Assembly (NCBI RefSeq): GCF_030813505.1
Contig: NZ_JAUSUE010000014.1
Origin: Pectinatus haikarae
Lineage (GTDB): Bacteria > Bacillota > Negativicutes > Selenomonadales > Selenomonadaceae
Length of the DNA stretch: 64,000 nucleotides
Reading direction: 5' to 3' (one strand)
Part shown: one piece after another, positions 8,515-16,910 of the stretch
How the letters are laid out: every line of letters starts with the position of its first letter
How positions within the stretch are numbered: position 1 is the stretch's first letter
Notes under the pieces: generated by a model
What the model was told of the DNA's origin: nothing
What the model saw: the letters and a program-made list of their open reading frames with translations, nothing else
The model's database searches: none
Program-made: the position numbers and the translations under genes

Positions 8515-10097
8515 CAATAATGCTGACAAATTTAAAAATATTTGACGGCAGCGGTGAAAAACCGTTTGACGGCAATATTTTTATAGAAAATGATAAAATA
8601 GTAAAAACAGGCAGTTTTTCTGCAAAGGCTGACGAGCTTATCGATTGTACCGGCTTGTGCGCTGCCCCCGGATTTATCGATACACACAGCCACAGTGATC
8701 TGAATGTGTTGATAAAGCCGCAGCTGCTGCCAAAGATAATGCAGGGAATAACAACCGAAGTGCTCGGGCAGGATGGGGTATCGATGGCACCGCTGCCTGT
8801 AAAATATATTGATCCGTGGCGAAAAAATCTGGCAGGACTTGATGGTGACAGCAATGAGGTGGACTGGCAGTACGAGACTGCTGAAAATTATTTAAAAATG
8901 ATAGAGAAAGCACAACCGTCCATCAATGAATGTTATCTTGTCCCGCACGGCAATGTGCGTATGGAGGCAATGGGGCTGATCAACAGGGCACCCGACGCCG
9001 AAGAAATGCACAGGATGAAGCAAATCCTGAGACGTGAGCTTGAAGCAGGCGCTTATGGCTTGTCCACGGGATTGATTTATATGCCTTGCGCTTATGCGCC
9101 TACTGAAGAATTGATAGAACTTTGTAAAGTGGCAGCTGAGTATGACAGTGTATTTGTCGTACATCAGCGCAGTGAAGCAGACACTATTATAGAATCAATG
9201 AGGGAAATAATAGAAATAGGCAGAAAGTCAGGAGTGAGAGTCCATTTTTCTCATTTCAAAGTATGCGGCAAGAAAAACTGGCATTATATTGATGAAATGG
9301 TAAAACTGCTGGATGCAGCACAGGCAGAAGGGATAAGAGTATCCTTTGATCAATATCCTTATGTCGCGGGCAGTACGATGCTGGGTGTGATTCTGCCGCC
9401 GTGGGTGCATGACGGCGGTACGAATAAGGTTTTGGAAAGATTAAATGATAAAACGGCAAGACAGAGAATGGTTCATGATATAGAAAACGGTATAAGCGGC
9501 TGGGATAATTTTATTGATTTTGCCGGAATGGACAATATATATGTCACAAGTGTAAAAACGGAAAAAAATAAGGATGCGGTAGGATTATCCTTGACAGAAT
9601 TTGCCAAGCTGCGGCATAAGGCTACTTATGATGCTGTTTTTGATCTTTTATATGAGGAAGAAAATGCCGTAGGCATGGTAGATTTTTATGGTACGGAAGA
9701 GCATGTAAAGCTGTTTATGCAGCGGCCGGAGATGAACGCGTGCACTGACGGACTGCTTGGCGGCAAACCTCATCCGCGGGCATTCGGAGCTTTTCCACGT
9801 GTGCTGGGAAAATATGCGCGTGAAGAAAAATTGATGCCGATGGAAAAGGCAATTTATAAAATGACGAAAAAACCGGCCGCCGCTTTGGGCATCAAAAAAC
9901 GGGGAGAACTCAAAAGCGGTTTTTATGCCGATATAGTGATCTTTGATGAAAAAACTATTATTGATAAAGGTACATTTATTGAACCTGTCCAATATCCGGC
10001 AGGAGTAGAGTATGTTTTTGTAAACGGATGCAAAATGCTGGAAAAAGGAAAATATATCACAGCGCAGAAGCGCTGCGGCAGGGTGCTGTACAGGTAA
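8511..10097 (+). CDS. D-aminoacylase / N-acyl-D-amino acid deacylase family amidohydrolase
   Basis: This 528-residue amidohydrolase is related to D-aminoacylase and D-glutamate deacylase. The N-terminal metal motif FIDTHSHSD (residues 56-64) is intact. The position of the cysteine ligand in characterised D-aminoacylases (GNCG) reads GQDG here (86-89), so the metal site differs. By context it could hydrolyse an N-carbamoyl or N-formyl intermediate released by the hydantoinase (inference). The start at 8511 overlaps the hydA stop and has AAGGA eight bases upstream. It occupies a place where related clusters carry other genes such as ygeW, which is not in this window. Confidence 0.82.
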   Translation: MTIMLTNLKIFDGSGEKPFDGNIFIENDKIVKTGSFSAKADELIDCTGLCAAPGFIDTHSHSDLNVLIKPQLLPKIMQGITTEVLGQDGVSMAPLPVKYIDPWRKNLAGLDGDSNEVDWQYETAENYLKMIEKAQPSINECYLVPHGNVRMEAMGLINRAPDAEEMHRMKQILRRELEAGAYGLSTGLIYMPCAYAPTEELIELCKVAAEYDSVFVVHQRSEADTIIESMREIIEIGRKSGVRVHFSHFKVCGKKNWHYIDEMVKLLDAAQAEGIRVSFDQYPYVAGSTMLGVILPPWVHDGGTNKVLERLNDKTARQRMVHDIENGISGWDNFIDFAGMDNIYVTSVKTEKNKDAVGLSLTEFAKLRHKATYDAVFDLLYEEENAVGMVDFYGTEEHVKLFMQRPEMNACTDGLLGGKPHPRAFGAFPRVLGKYAREEKLMPMEKAIYKMTKKPAAALGIKKRGELKSGFYADIVIFDEKTIIDKGTFIEPVQYPAGVEYVFVNGCKMLEKGKYITAQKRCGRVLYR

Positions 10098-10131
10098 TTA
10101 TCGCTTTGCCGGCTATGATATGGTGATGTTT

Positions 10132-11349
10132 ATGGAATATCGCAGATATATAGAGAAAGGTCCCATGCCTTCACGACAATCAATGCGTGAATTGCTGAGA
10201 CGTGCTGTCGATTTTACCTGCCGTGCAGAAGAAGTCGATTTGCTGGACTGTATGGGCAGGGTCACGGCACAGGAGATAAAGACAAAGAGAGAACTGCCAA
10301 ATGTACCCGTGGGGAAGATGGACGGAATAGGTGTCAGAGCGGATGCTTTTGCCGGAGGGATACCTGATACATCTTCATGGCAGGAAAAAAATGAATATGT
10401 GTTCGTTAATACAGGATGCGCTATATTGCCCCCTTATGATACACTGATAATGATAGAGGACGTCGATTTTTCCAAAGGCTATCCGATCATAAAAAAAATA
10501 CCGCGGGCAGGACAAATGGTGGATCTTCCGGGCAGCGGCATCGGCAGGAATGAAGTCCTGCTGCCCCGTAATATGCAGATAACACCGCCGCTTATGGGAC
10601 TCATGGCCGCCGGCGGAATCGAAAAAGTTTCGGTAATTGCAAAACCTAAGGTGGCATTCATACCGACCGGTGATGAATTATCTCCCTGGAGAGAAAGCTT
10701 TTTGCCTGCGGGTAAAAATATAGAATCAAACAGTGTTATGATATATGGTTTTTTGCAGGAATATAATGCCGAGCCGATAATATTGCCGATCGTTCCAGAT
10801 GACAGAGATGCACTGCGGAAAGCACTGGAGGAGGCGGCAGAACAGGCCGATATAATTCTCATAAATGCAGGTTCATCAAAAGGAACGAAGGACTTTACAC
10901 TGGATATATTGGAAAGTGAAGGCCGTGTGCTGGTCTATGAATTGGGGTGCCGCCCGGGCAAGCATTCAAGTTTTTCCTTTTTCCGCGGAAAACCGGTGCT
11001 GGGCATGGCCGGGCCGCCTAATGGCGCTGAGCTTGCCGCACGGTTTTATTTAAGTTCACTGATCAGCGTCTATTACGGACAAAAAGAAAAAACGGCGGTT
11101 CTTATTACTGCAAAAGCAGATTTTTCTTTTCAGGCCGCCGATGAATTTGATTTTTGTGTACAGGCACACATCTGCAGTAAAAACGGTGAGTATCATGCGG
11201 CAATGATAAACCCGAAAGCGGTCACGCGGCCGTTTTTGCTGCAAAAATGCAATTCATATATATATCTGCCGGCAGGACAAAAAATAACAGCCGGTGATAA
11301 AATAGAGGCTGAACTGTTGACAGGCGGAGAGGCCATCGATCAGCATTGA
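10132..11349 (+). CDS. moeA: MoeA-family molybdopterin molybdenumtransferase, divergent form
   Basis: MoeA inserts molybdate into adenylylated molybdopterin. The 405 residues keep the family core: VGKMDGIGV (acidic residue for metal handling), PTGDEL followed by IESNS, and a C-terminal beta-barrel. The usual glycine-rich GGVSxGxxD motif is replaced by NAGSSKGTKD, and the PGNP-like motif by GPPNG, so this is a diverged MoeA, possibly dedicated to the hydroxylases here. The start is unsure: ATGs at 10120, 10126 and 10132 are all in frame; I chose the last because GGTG lies six bases before it. Confidence 0.8.
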   Translation: MEYRRYIEKGPMPSRQSMRELLRRAVDFTCRAEEVDLLDCMGRVTAQEIKTKRELPNVPVGKMDGIGVRADAFAGGIPDTSSWQEKNEYVFVNTGCAILPPYDTLIMIEDVDFSKGYPIIKKIPRAGQMVDLPGSGIGRNEVLLPRNMQITPPLMGLMAAGGIEKVSVIAKPKVAFIPTGDELSPWRESFLPAGKNIESNSVMIYGFLQEYNAEPIILPIVPDDRDALRKALEEAAEQADIILINAGSSKGTKDFTLDILESEGRVLVYELGCRPGKHSSFSFFRGKPVLGMAGPPNGAELAARFYLSSLISVYYGQKEKTAVLITAKADFSFQAADEFDFCVQAHICSKNGEYHAAMINPKAVTRPFLLQKCNSYIYLPAGQKITAGDKIEAELLTGGEAIDQH

Positions 11350-11371
11350 TTTTCGGTAAAGGATGTTTTTT

Positions 11372-12337
11372 ATGCTGGATAAACTGGGGCGCAGTATAGA
11401 TTATCTGCGTGTTTCTCTGACAAATAAATGCAATATGCGCTGCCTGTACTGCCGTCCGGCAAAGGAAGGGGACGCTCTCTCTGCTGTGCAGCCGATTCAG
11501 TCTGACGATCTTTTATATCTGCTTTCTATTTTTATTGAAACCGGTATAAAAAAAATTCGTCTTACGGGAGGCGAACCGCTTCTTTTTCCTGAAATCATTA
11601 ATTTTATAAAGTGCCTCGGAACTTTTCCCGATCTTAAAGAAATTGCTATGACGACAAATGGGGTATTGCTGCGAAAAAACAGTGCTGCTCTCATAAACAG
11701 CGGACTGAGCAGTATCAACGTCAGCATAGATGCGTTGACACCGGCTGTTTTTTCGGTGATGACACGCGGTGCCGATATAAATGAAGTTATTGAAGGCATC
11801 AAGTCGGTACGGAACCATATTTCTGTAAAAATAAACAGCGTTATTATGAAGAATATAAATGAACAGGAAATTATTCCTTTGGCGGATTTTTCACGCGAAT
11901 ATGATATACCGGTGCGTTTTATCGAGCTGATGCCTTTTTCACAGACAAAAGATTATGAAGGAATGTCTGAAGAAAGTATAAAAGGAATAATATCTGATAG
12001 ATATGGCAGATTGTATGCTGAAAAATCAGGAAAAAGTGCCGCTCATTATTATAACTTCAGCGACAAACGCGGTAAGATCGGTTTTATATCAGCTATGTCG
12101 CATAAATTCTGCGGCAGCTGCAATCGTGTCCGGTTAATGGCTGACGGTTGTCTGCGTCCTTGTTTATATTCCGATAAGGAATATGATTTAAAACAAATGC
12201 TTAAACAAAATTGTTCAAGCAAAGAAATAACGGCGGCAATAAAAAAAATTATTTATGGGAAACCCGAACAGCACGCTATGCAGAAGAAGATTTTCTTTAA
12301 TATTAAGCATGGCTTTATGTCGGAAATCGGCGGCTGA
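11372..12337 (+). CDS. moaA: GTP 3',8-cyclase
   Basis: MoaA is the radical-SAM enzyme that starts molybdopterin synthesis by rearranging GTP. The 321-residue protein has the SAM cluster motif C20-x3-C24-x2-C27 (CNMRCLYC) and the C-terminal cluster that binds GTP (FCGSCNRVR...GCLRPC), so both iron-sulfur sites are intact. The ATG at 11372 is preferred over 11363 because of its distance from AAGG at 11358. It follows moeA by 22 bases. The partner MoaC is encoded on the opposite strand at 25.6-26.1 kb. Confidence 0.93.
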   Translation: MLDKLGRSIDYLRVSLTNKCNMRCLYCRPAKEGDALSAVQPIQSDDLLYLLSIFIETGIKKIRLTGGEPLLFPEIINFIKCLGTFPDLKEIAMTTNGVLLRKNSAALINSGLSSINVSIDALTPAVFSVMTRGADINEVIEGIKSVRNHISVKINSVIMKNINEQEIIPLADFSREYDIPVRFIELMPFSQTKDYEGMSEESIKGIISDRYGRLYAEKSGKSAAHYYNFSDKRGKIGFISAMSHKFCGSCNRVRLMADGCLRPCLYSDKEYDLKQMLKQNCSSKEITAAIKKIIYGKPEQHAMQKKIFFNIKHGFMSEIGG

Positions 12338-12376
12338 TCTGTTTATTGTCAGCCGGGACGGAAAGAAATTTACAGA

Positions 12377-12405
12377 TTGACAACTGTCTCAAAATGAGTT
12401 ATCAT
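12377..12405 (+). promoter_or_regulatory. Purine permease promoter with operator-like box
   Basis: TTGACA (12377-12382) and TATCAT (12400-12405) are 17 bases apart. TGTCTCAAAATGAG (12385-12398) fills the spacer and is repeated as TGTCTCATAAT 22 bases later (12407-12417). The layout is the same as in the ygeX promoter. Confidence 0.78.
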
Positions 12406-12425
12406 ATGTCTCATAATATAAAAAA

Positions 12426-12474
12426 GGCAAGGGAGCCTGCAGATAAGCTTAATAAAGCTGTCTGCAGGCTTTTT
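12426..12474 (+). terminator. Leader attenuator of the purine permease gene
   Basis: The mini-hairpin GGC-AAGGGA-GCC (12426-12437) overlaps the terminator stem AGCCTGCAGA (12434-12443) / TCTGCAGGCT (12461-12470), which has an inner AGCTT/AAGCT helix and a T-tract. The arrangement matches the ygeX leader although the terminator sequence is different. Confidence 0.75.
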
Positions 12475-12525
12475 ATATTGTCTTGGCAAAAAGATTTAAG
12501 TCCGAATCAATTGGAGGGAATGACG

Positions 12526-13863
12526 ATGGAGAAATTATTACATCCCGTAGATCAAAAATTGCCTTTGGGGCAGACTTTTTTATACGGCCTGCAGCATGTT
12601 TTGGCAATGTATGCAGGTGCTGTGGCAGTGCCGTTGATTCTTGCTAATGCACTGGGACTTGATACGGAACATCTTATTTATTTAATAAATGCAGATTTGT
12701 TTACCTGTGGTATAGCCACTTTGATACAGACACTGGGACCGTGCAGGATCGGCAGCAAGCTGCCGATTATTCAGGGAGTGACTTTTGCTGCCGTGACACC
12801 GATGATAATGATCGGCAAGAATGGCGGGCTGACGGATATATATGGGGCTGTGATAGTCTCGGGGCTGGTAGTTTTTTTGATCGCACCGTATTTCAGCAGA
12901 CTGATTCGTTTTTTTCCTCCGGTAGTGACCGGTTCGGTTATTACGATCATTGGTTTATCTCTGCTGCCGGTGGCAGTGAGATGGGCCGGAGGCGGCAATC
13001 CGGCAGCCAAAGATTTTGGTGATGTTTCTTCGCTGCTGCTGGCTTTGCTGGTACTGGCTATAGTTATCGGTTTTTATCGCTGTTTCACAGGTTTTTTGCG
13101 CAATATTTCAGTCCTGCTGGGACTTGTCGCCGGAACGGTGATAGCAGTATTTTTGGGAAGAACGGATTTTTCCGCTATAGGCAGTGCTGCGTGGGTTGGC
13201 ATGACTACACCGTTTTCTTTTGGGCTGCCGACCTTTGATATTTCGGCGATAGCCGCTATGATACTGGTCATGCTGGTTGTTATGACAGAAACAACAGGGG
13301 ATTTTATCGCTGTCGGCGAAATAGTCGATAAAGAGATCGATAAGAAAACATTGACACGCGGTCTCAGGGCGGATGGTTTTTCTACTTTTTTAGGCGGTAT
13401 ATTCAACGCTTTTCCGTATACTGCATTCGCCCAGAATATAGGCTTGATCAGCCTTACCAATGTTAAAAGCCGTTTTGTTGTTGCCGCGTCGGGTGTCATT
13501 TTGATAGCATTGGGACTTTTTCCGAAGCTGGCGGCGCTGATTGCTTCAATACCTGCGCCTGTATTGGGCGGTGCGGGGCTGGCAATGTTCGGCATGGTTG
13601 CGGCTAACGGCATAAAAACACTCAGCAAGGTCGATTTCAACGGCAATTATAATGTATTGATAATAGGTGTAAGCCTTGCGATGGGACTGATACCTATGGC
13701 CATGCCCAATTTTTATTCGCATCTTACAGGGACCATGCAGGTTATTTTTGACAGCGGCATCACAGTGGGAAGTCTGACGGCAATAATCCTGAATGCGGTT
13801 TTAAACAAGGGCATTGAAAAGAATGCTGTGCAGGAAAAGGCCGGACAGGCAGAATATAAATAA
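12526..13863 (+). CDS. NCS2-family xanthine/uracil permease
   Basis: This 445-residue nucleobase:cation symporter (UraA/XanQ/PbuX family) has about 14 membrane segments. Family motifs include GVTFAAVTPMI, the long ETTGDFIAVGEI segment and NAFPYTAFAQNIGLI, the last typical of xanthine/urate-type rather than uracil-type carriers. Placed inside the purine cluster it most likely imports xanthine or uric acid. The reading frame extends to 12346, but that stretch is the regulatory leader; the ATG at 12526 follows GGAGG by eight bases, while the ATG at 12520 is too close. Expression is likely controlled by the attenuator just upstream. Confidence 0.9.
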   Translation: MEKLLHPVDQKLPLGQTFLYGLQHVLAMYAGAVAVPLILANALGLDTEHLIYLINADLFTCGIATLIQTLGPCRIGSKLPIIQGVTFAAVTPMIMIGKNGGLTDIYGAVIVSGLVVFLIAPYFSRLIRFFPPVVTGSVITIIGLSLLPVAVRWAGGGNPAAKDFGDVSSLLLALLVLAIVIGFYRCFTGFLRNISVLLGLVAGTVIAVFLGRTDFSAIGSAAWVGMTTPFSFGLPTFDISAIAAMILVMLVVMTETTGDFIAVGEIVDKEIDKKTLTRGLRADGFSTFLGGIFNAFPYTAFAQNIGLISLTNVKSRFVVAASGVILIALGLFPKLAALIASIPAPVLGGAGLAMFGMVAANGIKTLSKVDFNGNYNVLIIGVSLAMGLIPMAMPNFYSHLTGTMQVIFDSGITVGSLTAIILNAVLNKGIEKNAVQEKAGQAEYK

Positions 13864-13884
13864 TTTTTAAGGAAAATATAACAT

Positions 13885-15201
13885 ATGTTTATTATAGGAA
13901 ACGGCACCGTAATAACACATGATAATAATACGGTACTGCGGGACGGTGCTGTCGTTACGGCTGGGGATTCCATCATCGACTGCGGAACTCTTGCTCAAAT
14001 GCGCAGTATATACGATAAAGCCTCCTTCGTAAACGCTGAAGGAGGTTTAATATTACCCGGATTCATTGATGCGCATGAACATATATACAGCATGATGGCC
14101 CGCGGCATGGCGGTTGAGCTGCCGAAACGGGCAGACTTGAATACGATATTGCAAAAATTATGGTGGAAACTTGATGCGGCGCTTACCAATGAATTGGTTT
14201 ATAAAAGTGCTATGGCTGCATATATGGAATTGGTCAAAAACGGTGTTACTACAGTTATTGATCATCATGCCGCATACGGTGAAATTGAGGACAGCTTATC
14301 GGCCATTGCTGCTGCTGCCGAAGCATTCTCTGTAAAGTCATGTCTTTGTTATGAGGTATCTGATCGTTCCGGCAGGGATAAAATGAAAAAAGCTGTCAGA
14401 GAAAATGAACGTTTTATAAAGAAAACAGAAAAATCTGAGCTGCTGACGGGAATTATGGGACTGCATGCATCCTTTACCCTCTCGGATGAAACATTGCTGT
14501 ATTGTGCCGAGCACGGCGGTGACGCGGGATATCATGTGCATGTTGCCGAAGGAGAGGCTGATCAGAATGAGTGTTTGGCAAGGCATGGCATGAGAGTAGT
14601 CGAACGGTTCGACAAGTTCGACATACTGGGGAAAAAAACTATTGCTGCCCATTGTATTCATGTGAATGAAAAAGAAATGCAGCTGCTGCGGCACAGCGGT
14701 ACGGCGGTAGTGCACAATGCTCAATCCAACATGAATAATGCGGCGGGCTGTCCGCCGGTCATAAAGATGATGGAGCAGAATATTCTGCTCGGACTGGGTA
14801 CGGACGGTTATACACATGATATGCTCGAGTCATGGAAAACAGCTTCCCTTTTACAGAAACATGTCCTGAATGATGCGGCTGCAGGGGGCAGGGAACTGTT
14901 TGAAGCGATGTTTTACAATAACAGAAAAATTGCCGGGCGTTATTTCAGCAGGGAAACAGGCATCATAAAAAAAGGCGCTGCGGCTGATATTATAATTGCC
15001 GATTATAAGCCTCTCACGCCGCTCACTGAGGAAAATGCAGAGGCACATCTGCTTTTTGGCCTTGCCGGCGGAAATATTTCCTTTACAATGACTCAGGGGC
15101 GGATAGTGATGAAGAACAGACAGCTGACCGCCTTGGACGAAGAAAAAATAATCGAAAATTGCAGACGGGGAGCGGCAGAGCTTTGGCAAAAGCTTCGCTG
15201 A
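13885..15201 (+). CDS. ssnA: SsnA-type aminohydrolase
   Basis: This 438-residue metal-dependent aminohydrolase of the guanine deaminase/chlorohydrolase superfamily matches the SsnA group found with selenium-dependent hydroxylases. Metal ligands are visible in IDAHEHIYS (near residue 63), HVHVAEGE, AAHCIHVNE and LGTDGYTHD. Its reaction in purine or urate breakdown is probably ring hydrolysis or deamination; the genetics of related clusters link it to urate use. The start has AAGGAAAA upstream, and it begins 21 bases after the permease stop. Confidence 0.88.
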   Translation: MFIIGNGTVITHDNNTVLRDGAVVTAGDSIIDCGTLAQMRSIYDKASFVNAEGGLILPGFIDAHEHIYSMMARGMAVELPKRADLNTILQKLWWKLDAALTNELVYKSAMAAYMELVKNGVTTVIDHHAAYGEIEDSLSAIAAAAEAFSVKSCLCYEVSDRSGRDKMKKAVRENERFIKKTEKSELLTGIMGLHASFTLSDETLLYCAEHGGDAGYHVHVAEGEADQNECLARHGMRVVERFDKFDILGKKTIAAHCIHVNEKEMQLLRHSGTAVVHNAQSNMNNAAGCPPVIKMMEQNILLGLGTDGYTHDMLESWKTASLLQKHVLNDAAAGGRELFEAMFYNNRKIAGRYFSRETGIIKKGAAADIIIADYKPLTPLTEENAEAHLLFGLAGGNISFTMTQGRIVMKNRQLTALDEEKIIENCRRGAAELWQKLR

Positions 15202-15209
15202 AAGCGGAT

Positions 15210-16856
15210 ATGAGTGATAAAATGATACCGGCGGATTTTTCCGTCATGCTGAAAAATATAAGAAATGAATATAATAGTAAAAAGACTGTATATGGTGTGC
15301 CCGCAAAAATTATCAGCAGAAAAATATCCTATAAAAATGAATATATGGATATTGAAATGCCCTTCGGTCCGGCGGCGGGGCCGCATACACAGCTGGCGCA
15401 GAATATCGCGGCAGGTTATGCCGCGGGAGCGCGGTTCTTTGAACTGAAAACAGTGCAGGTGATCGATGGCGAAGAGCTGCATATAAATAAACCCTGCATA
15501 AGTGTGCCTGATGAATGTGAATGCTACAATATCGAATGGTCTACCGAGCTCACAACAGCACAGGCTTTCGCGGAATATGTGAAAGCATATCTGCTTCTGA
15601 AATTTATGTCCGTGGAATTTGAACTGGGTCGTCCTGACGGGTTCAGCTTCAATATGAGTGTCGGTTATGATTTGCAGGGAATAAAAAGCAAAAAAGTAGA
15701 TACCTTTATCGAAAATATGAAAAACGCGGAAAATACTGCTGTTTACAGAGAATGCTGCGCATGCCTGGCAGAAGAGACTGATTCCTTTTCAAAATTTTCA
15801 TTGACTGATCTTGAACGAATAAAGCCGCAGATAGCCCAATCTATAACAGTATCCACTATGCATGGCTGTCCTGCGGAGGAAATAGAAAAAATAGCTGAAT
15901 ATTTAATGGCGGAAAAGAAGCTGCCTGTATATATCAAATTAAATCCTACATTGAATGGACTGGCAGAAACAAAAAAAATTTTGGCAGACAGAGGATATGC
16001 TTATATAAAGCTTATCGAAAGCAATTTTGTCAATGATCTGAGTCAAGACGATGCTGAAGCTATGCTCAGGCGTCTGCTCAAAAAGGCAGAAAAAGCAAAA
16101 GGCTTTTTTGGTGTGAAGCTTACAAATACATTACCGGTGGCTGCAGACGGACAGCTGCCCGATAAACAGATGTATCTTTCGGGCAAGCCGCTCTTTCTGT
16201 TATCCTTGGCGGCAGCTGAAAAGTTGGCTGAAAAATTTGGGGATGAGCTGCCTGTATCATTTTCGGGAGGATTGGACGGGCATAATATCAGCCAGATATT
16301 TGAAACCGGCATTTATCCGCTGACGATGGCCACTGTTTTACTGAAGGGAAAAGGGTATCGCTGTTTATCAGAATATGCCGATCTCTTCGGCAGAATAGAA
16401 AAGACTGTGTCCAGACCGCAAAAAGATAAGATCAGTTTTTTGACCGGAATATCTCTGAATGATGCATATTATTGCAAGAAGCAGATGGTCCGCAGTAAAA
16501 AGGGGGCAAAACTTCCTCTGCTGAATTGCAAAAATTGCGGCCTTTGTATAACGGTGTGCCCGAACAGAGCAAATATCATGCTTGATGCCGGCGGCAAGAA
16601 ACAAGTAGTGCATATTGATGCTTTTTGCAATGAGTGCGGCAGCTGTGCAGTATTCTGTCCATATGAAGGTAAACCGTATAGGGCTAAATTTACAGTTTAT
16701 CACTCATTGAAGGCATATATGACAGGAATAAATGACGGCATGGTTAAGGCAGAAGACGATTGGAAAATAAGGATTATGGCTGCAAAAAAAGAAGATAGCA
16801 GAGATCAGGCGGAACTGATCAAAGCCGCAAAGAAAGATATGCGTATGATGCTTTAG
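15210..16856 (+). CDS. ygfK: Short YgfK-like protein: DHOD-type barrel plus two 4Fe-4S motifs
   Basis: The N-terminal 430 residues resemble the dihydroorotate-dehydrogenase-like barrel of YgfK (MPFGPAAGPHTQLAQNIAAG, TMHGCPAEEIEKIA, SFSGGLDGHN). The C-terminus holds two 4Fe-4S motifs, C440/443/446/450 (CKNCGLCITVCP) and C473/476/479/483 (CNECGSCAVFCP). E. coli YgfK has about 1,030 residues with a GltD-like FAD/NAD(P)H domain; here that domain is missing and the protein is 548 residues. It likely passes electrons in a reductive purine step with an external reductase (inference). The start is not certain: ATG 15210 or 15222 are both possible after AAAGCGG. Confidence 0.8.
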   Translation: MSDKMIPADFSVMLKNIRNEYNSKKTVYGVPAKIISRKISYKNEYMDIEMPFGPAAGPHTQLAQNIAAGYAAGARFFELKTVQVIDGEELHINKPCISVPDECECYNIEWSTELTTAQAFAEYVKAYLLLKFMSVEFELGRPDGFSFNMSVGYDLQGIKSKKVDTFIENMKNAENTAVYRECCACLAEETDSFSKFSLTDLERIKPQIAQSITVSTMHGCPAEEIEKIAEYLMAEKKLPVYIKLNPTLNGLAETKKILADRGYAYIKLIESNFVNDLSQDDAEAMLRRLLKKAEKAKGFFGVKLTNTLPVAADGQLPDKQMYLSGKPLFLLSLAAAEKLAEKFGDELPVSFSGGLDGHNISQIFETGIYPLTMATVLLKGKGYRCLSEYADLFGRIEKTVSRPQKDKISFLTGISLNDAYYCKKQMVRSKKGAKLPLLNCKNCGLCITVCPNRANIMLDAGGKKQVVHIDAFCNECGSCAVFCPYEGKPYRAKFTVYHSLKAYMTGINDGMVKAEDDWKIRIMAAKKEDSRDQAELIKAAKKDMRMML

Positions 16857-16910
16857 AATATGGTGTATATTTGATGTAGTTCATGTTTTACTGAAGAGAG
16901 GCCGATTTTT

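Noticed and set aside
12400..12480. Purine riboswitch in the permease leader
   Set aside because: The leader is too short for the three-way junction, and its conserved loop sequences are not present.
12346..12525. In-frame upstream extension of the permease to 12346
   Set aside because: This stretch is the promoter and attenuator; the translation there is unlike the family and a good ribosome binding site precedes 12526.
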